Position numbers and translations under genes: made by a program. A DNA stretch of 64,000 bases. It comes from Scalesia atractyloides (taxonomy: Eukaryota; Streptophyta; Magnoliopsida; Asterales; Asteraceae). Below the pieces are notes generated by a model. It saw nothing but the letters and a program-made list of their open reading frames with translations, was not told the DNA's origin and did not search any database. The stretch lies in NCBI GenBank assembly GCA_947069175.1, contig CAMTDV010000027.1:43165369-43229368 (forward strand), read 5' to 3'. Of this stretch, positions 60,535 to 64,000 are shown piece after piece. The stretch's first letter is position 1, and each line of letters opens with the position of its first letter.

Positions 60535-62150
60535 TTAAACCAGCTGCACCCATTTAGCCACACTTGGTGCACCACTATAAACCACAAACACCATATAATA
60601 TCCCGGTGGTGCCACCCTCCCGTCTGGTGGTGCTTTACATGCAAGCCTATACGAACCCAATCTACCGGACCATGCAACCGACACATCAAGTTTCACTAGC
60701 CTCTGCCCTTGTGAGAAAGAATGTGTAGCAAACGGTGCACTAGCAATGTTCACCTCTGGCACACCCAACACCATCACCGGAAACTCAACCGTCACCACTA
60801 CGTAAAACCCGCCTCCGTAACGTATCTTTTCCGGTATTTCGATAATCGTCGGCCGTCTAAACTTGTTCTCCGGCGATAAGTAGCCCGGTGAAAACGCTTC
60901 GATTTTTAGTTCAGTTGGGAATTCGGTACTGAAGTTGTAGTAAGGGTGCGGGTTGCTTCCAGCGAGGAGAACTCGTCGGTCTGGAAGCAAATTAGCGGTC
61001 GAATGATACAGCCTGGGTACCTTACCCGGGTTTTGTATAAAAAACCTGGAGCCCAGCTGCTTATCCGGTTTGTATAAAACCGGATGGAGACAAGGGTTTG
61101 AAGCCAGTTCAAACCCTTGACTACCAGACTGGGCTCCGTTGATGATTAAAATGTCACCAGTTGGGAGCATGACCATGTCGCCCATTATTCGGCGAATTGG
61201 CATGTCCTCCATTTCCCAGATCGGGTCTTTTGCAGTCGCCTCGATGCGACCCCAGCTGCTTTTAGCGGGAGCGGTTGTGTGCATAGTGTTATAAGTGCCA
61301 TATTGTGCTCCTCCGCAAACGATAATGGTTGCGGAAGAGTAATCTCCGGTTAACGCGAGCATAACCGAAGAGCCCGCAGAAGGTAGTTCCGCGGGCCCCC
61401 TTCCAATTGTGGGTATTGTCTTAATACAATGTTGTTTGTGTGGTCATATAGTACGGATTTGTTGTTGGCAAACACGAATAAGTGTCCGTTTGGGAGAAGA
61501 TGGACATAGGGGTAAAGAGTGTCCATTTGATCATCAGCTGCATCGGCAAGAAAGGGGAAATTTACGACACCGCCACCGGTTTTCGGAGGAAAAAGCTCGA
61601 TGCTAACCGCGTCTTTACCTCCGACGATGATGACGGACCCGTTGGGTAGTATTTGGTTAGTTGAGTACCATCTACCTTGTGTTAATTCAATGTCATCAAG
61701 TTCTTCCCAATCGCATAACGACTTGGTATCGCATGGCGTGAACATAGGTATTCTTTTGAAGCCGTCATGGTCACCGCCAGTGTGTAGGAGCGTGCCATCA
61801 GGAAGAAACTGTCCTGACGAACACCACGTGTCGGTGATGATCATTAGTGGTCGTGGAGACGGGTTGATTAGATCGTAGACCGCGGAGTAGGTGCAGTCAG
61901 GTCTAGGCCCTGGATCTTCGGGATCCTGTGGGCCCGCATGACAATGGTAACGTGAGTACCCGTGCTCTGTAGGGCTGAGGTCCGTGCGGTCTAGTAGGAC
62001 CACGGTGTTAAAGCGGGTGATAATTGTGTGCATGGAGGCGATCCTTGCATTGTGCACTAGGACTTCCCAAGTGCCTGGAAAGTCCGCATGTGACGCAAGG
62101 ATCGCCTCCATCCAGATAAGTAAGATACAAATAATGTTTGATGGTTCCAT
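60535..62150 (-). pseudogene. Glyoxal/galactose oxidase-like gene, one frameshift
   Basis: Encodes a secreted copper-radical oxidase of the plant GLOX family, which oxidises aldehydes or alcohols to give H2O2 at the cell wall. Single exon, about 538 residues in two frames, the usual family length. A hydrophobic signal peptide covers residues 1-20. The N-terminal glyoxal oxidase domain has WCSSGQF (Cys110) and RWYSTNQ (Tyr162), the equivalents of the Cys-Tyr cofactor. The second part has LYHST (Tyr382, His383) and FATHSF (His477), the other copper ligands, and a DUF1929-like C-terminal domain. After GGPRNY (about 61382) one base is missing from a short G run (C run in sense) and the frame shifts, so the first reading ends after about 10 unrelated residues. 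All active-site residues survive, so this may be a very recent pseudogene or a sequence error. It is the only host-type gene in the window. Confidence 0.88.
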
Positions 62151-62478
62151 TGGAAATTGGAGAGGGAATATGAAGATTGTGAGTTTGAAAAGTTAAGAAG
62201 GGGACGGTTTTGACTCATATTAATAGTGAAGAATGAGGGTTGTTTCGAATAATGTATGGGGGGTTAGGTTTGGTTTGGTTATGGGTATATAATATGGGGG
62301 TTCACAATTAAGTTTATTAAGCAATATAGTTGTTCAAATGGAAAAAAATATAAATCTATAAATTAATTATACTGATATAATAATTTATATTGTTATATTG
62401 ATTATATTAATAAAAAGAGACCCATAATAATGAACACGCTCATATGATCAATATTTGTTCTGAAGATAGAGTGAGGGT
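62151..62478 (-). promoter_or_regulatory. Upstream region of the oxidase gene
   Basis: Non-coding. A TATA-like tattatata in minus sense lies at about 62285-62295, roughly 140 bp before the ATG. This is a weak call in AT-rich DNA. Confidence 0.35.
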
Positions 62479-62937
62479 ACTTATTCAGATAAGGGATATT
62501 CGATTTAAATAAGTTTAACTTTTATTAATCGTTTCATAACACTTTTAACTTTTAATTTGTATATCAACATTTCTAACTTTTAATTTGTTAGCTGATAACA
62601 CTTTTTAACTAGTTGAACCCTAATCCAGTTAGTTTTTGTTAATGTGGTCATTTTTGCTAATGTGGCCCTTTGTGCTGACGTGGCAGATGGCATGATAGTC
62701 AATGTGGCATTTTTTTGATGATGTGGCAGCTAATGTGGCAGCGAACATGACATTTTTTATGACGTGGCAGCTGACATTAGCTAACTGGGTTAGAGTTCAA
62801 TCAGTTAGGGAGTATTATCAAACAAGTTGAAAGTTGGAAATACTTGTGTACAAATCAAAAGTTGAGAGTGTTATCAGCCAATTAATAAAAGTTGAGCTTA
62901 TTTAATCCAATATCCCTTTAGATAACTAGAGATACAA
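62479..62937. repeat. Foldback element with long inverted arms
   Basis: Left arm (gataagggatattcgatttaa...) and the complement of the right arm (ttatctaaagggatattggatt...) align over about 150 bp, including taacacttttaacttttaat-like and agttagc segments. The centre holds four to five copies of a tgtggc/cgtggcag motif. No ORF and no clear TSD, so it is probably a MITE of unknown type. Confidence 0.65.
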
Positions 62938-64000
62938 CACAAAACACTTTTCTAAATTAGTAGGCAGACAACTTTATACAAGTACTCGAATTAAACATAC
63001 AAGGTGCAATAATTTCTATACAACACAATCGATATATATGATGAAACAACATATAACTATTTTCTAGTTCAACCTCGTTTGAATAAAACTGCTACTTTGA
63101 TCATGAGTGCTTTAGTCAATGGAAAAAAAAACACTTATCGGTCAGTCTAATTTAGTCTAGTTTTTAAAACATAAGTTAATATAACGCGTTACACACTATA
63201 AAAAAACAAAGTCTCTATCCGACTATATCCAAAATTATACATGTTACTAGAGATAACACAACCTCTTTTTACAGCTATAACGAGCTTTAATTTTAGATAC
63301 AAAAGTTTTATATTGTGACTCGTTAAAAAGCATTGAAGATGCATGGGTTCTAATTCTAAATTCTCATGCCACGTTCGTTTTTTGTTCTTTAACGGAAACA
63401 TAATTAAGATCTTAGTACCTATATGAATCCTATTTTGTGAGACATTTAGCGCAAAACGCATTTTCTGATGAATTTCGTAACTAAAACTTGTAAACTGTTA
63501 TATTTTTAATACACATTTTACAAACTTTTTTTAAAAAAAATGGTATATAAAATAGAATATTCCATTACTTAGAAGGGATATATGAAATTACACCAAATAA
63601 AAACATAAATAATAAGAATTATAACATTGAAAATTATTTAACTTACGGATAAATTTCTTTTATCTTTAATATTAATTAATTAATAGTATAGAATACTAGG
63701 TTACTCGTATCTTCCTATCTTAATAATGAAAATATTTTTAGACACATGTTGTTTTCTGGTGTTTTTTCACCTTTTTTTCTATTTATCTCTTATATTAAAT
63801 AATAATAATTTAAAAAAAATATCAGATAAAAGTTAATATTCAGATAAGGATTTTTCTATTTATCTCTTATATTAAATAATAATTAAAAAATATTAGATAA
63901 AAATAAATATTTAGATAAGGATAAAAGTTTGTTTTAATATATAGGAAGATATTAAATAATAATAATAATAATAATTTAAACAAAAAATAGATAAGAATAT
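62938..64000. other. AT-rich intergenic DNA with a tandem duplication
   Basis: No gene seen. A block beginning ctatttatctcttatatt at about 63779 recurs at about 63857, each copy followed by a taaataat run and a (a/t)cagataa or tagataa motif. Confidence 0.6.

Noticed and set aside
60535..61362. Two separate oxidase genes
   Set aside because: The two frames are consecutive halves of one protein that meet at a one-base frameshift.

Overview
The window looks like repeat-dense heterochromatic or intergenic DNA from a flowering plant. The evidence is plant-type LTR retrotransposons with initiator-Met primer sites, a FAR1-type Mutator transposase with GT-AG introns, a transposon-borne Ulp1 peptidase, MITEs, and one plant glyoxal-oxidase-like gene. 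The abundance of Tekay/Del-like chromoviruses would suit Asteraceae, but that is an inference and not shown by any single sequence. Most of the window is transposons nested in transposons, and most boundaries can be set by exact target-site duplications (TSDs).

Layout. 176-1551 is a non-autonomous Mutator-type foldback element with a perfect 9-bp TSD. 2861-16999 is a small terminal-inverted-repeat (TIR) element lying in a (TA)n tract and split by a 13.4-kb minus-strand Ty3/gypsy element (E1, 3424-16801, TSD tgtgt). E1's own 5' LTR is split by a plus-strand solo LTR (12838-15449). 17100-19190 holds a broken gypsy fragment carrying a Harbinger-type MITE, joined to the tail of a copia element. 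19615-60191 is one Mutator-like transposon, about 10.6 kb before insertions. It carries a FAR1-type transposase gene (+) and, facing it, an Ulp1-type peptidase gene (-). The Ulp1 gene is split by a 29.9-kb block: gypsy element R (24976-54905, TSD ccatc). R contains a solo LTR (27749-30063), a TRIM (31797-32199) and two gag-only elements inside its 3' LTR, E2 (36266-44640) and E3 (45009-53837). 60535-62150 is a single-exon glyoxal-oxidase-like gene with one frameshift. The remainder to 64000 is AT-rich with a foldback repeat and a small tandem duplication.

Main observation. All ten gypsy LTRs here, from several diverged subfamilies, carry four tRNA-like modules: one antisense in the presumed U3 and three sense modules downstream of the TATA box, in presumed R/U5. 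In the sense modules I measured, the A-box-like and B-box starts are 44 nt apart, as in a type I tRNA. The 5' arm is a long perfect hairpin whose two strands change together between modules, and the B box usually sits in the loop of a second hairpin. This resembles Cassandra elements (5S rRNA in the LTR), but with tRNA-like units. All three insertions that landed inside LTR bodies lie within about 21 bp of such a module. A second unusual signal is a palindrome, ttacacatgtgtaa, scattered through introns of both genes of the Mutator-like element and packed into a dense array at 57.8-58.7 kb.

Functionally, E3 has an intact gag and no pol, so it could move only with enzymes from a relative. The pol genes of E1 and R are broken, and the transposase of the large Mutator-like element carries stops and two single-base insertions. 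The visible elements therefore appear to be dead or dependent copies.
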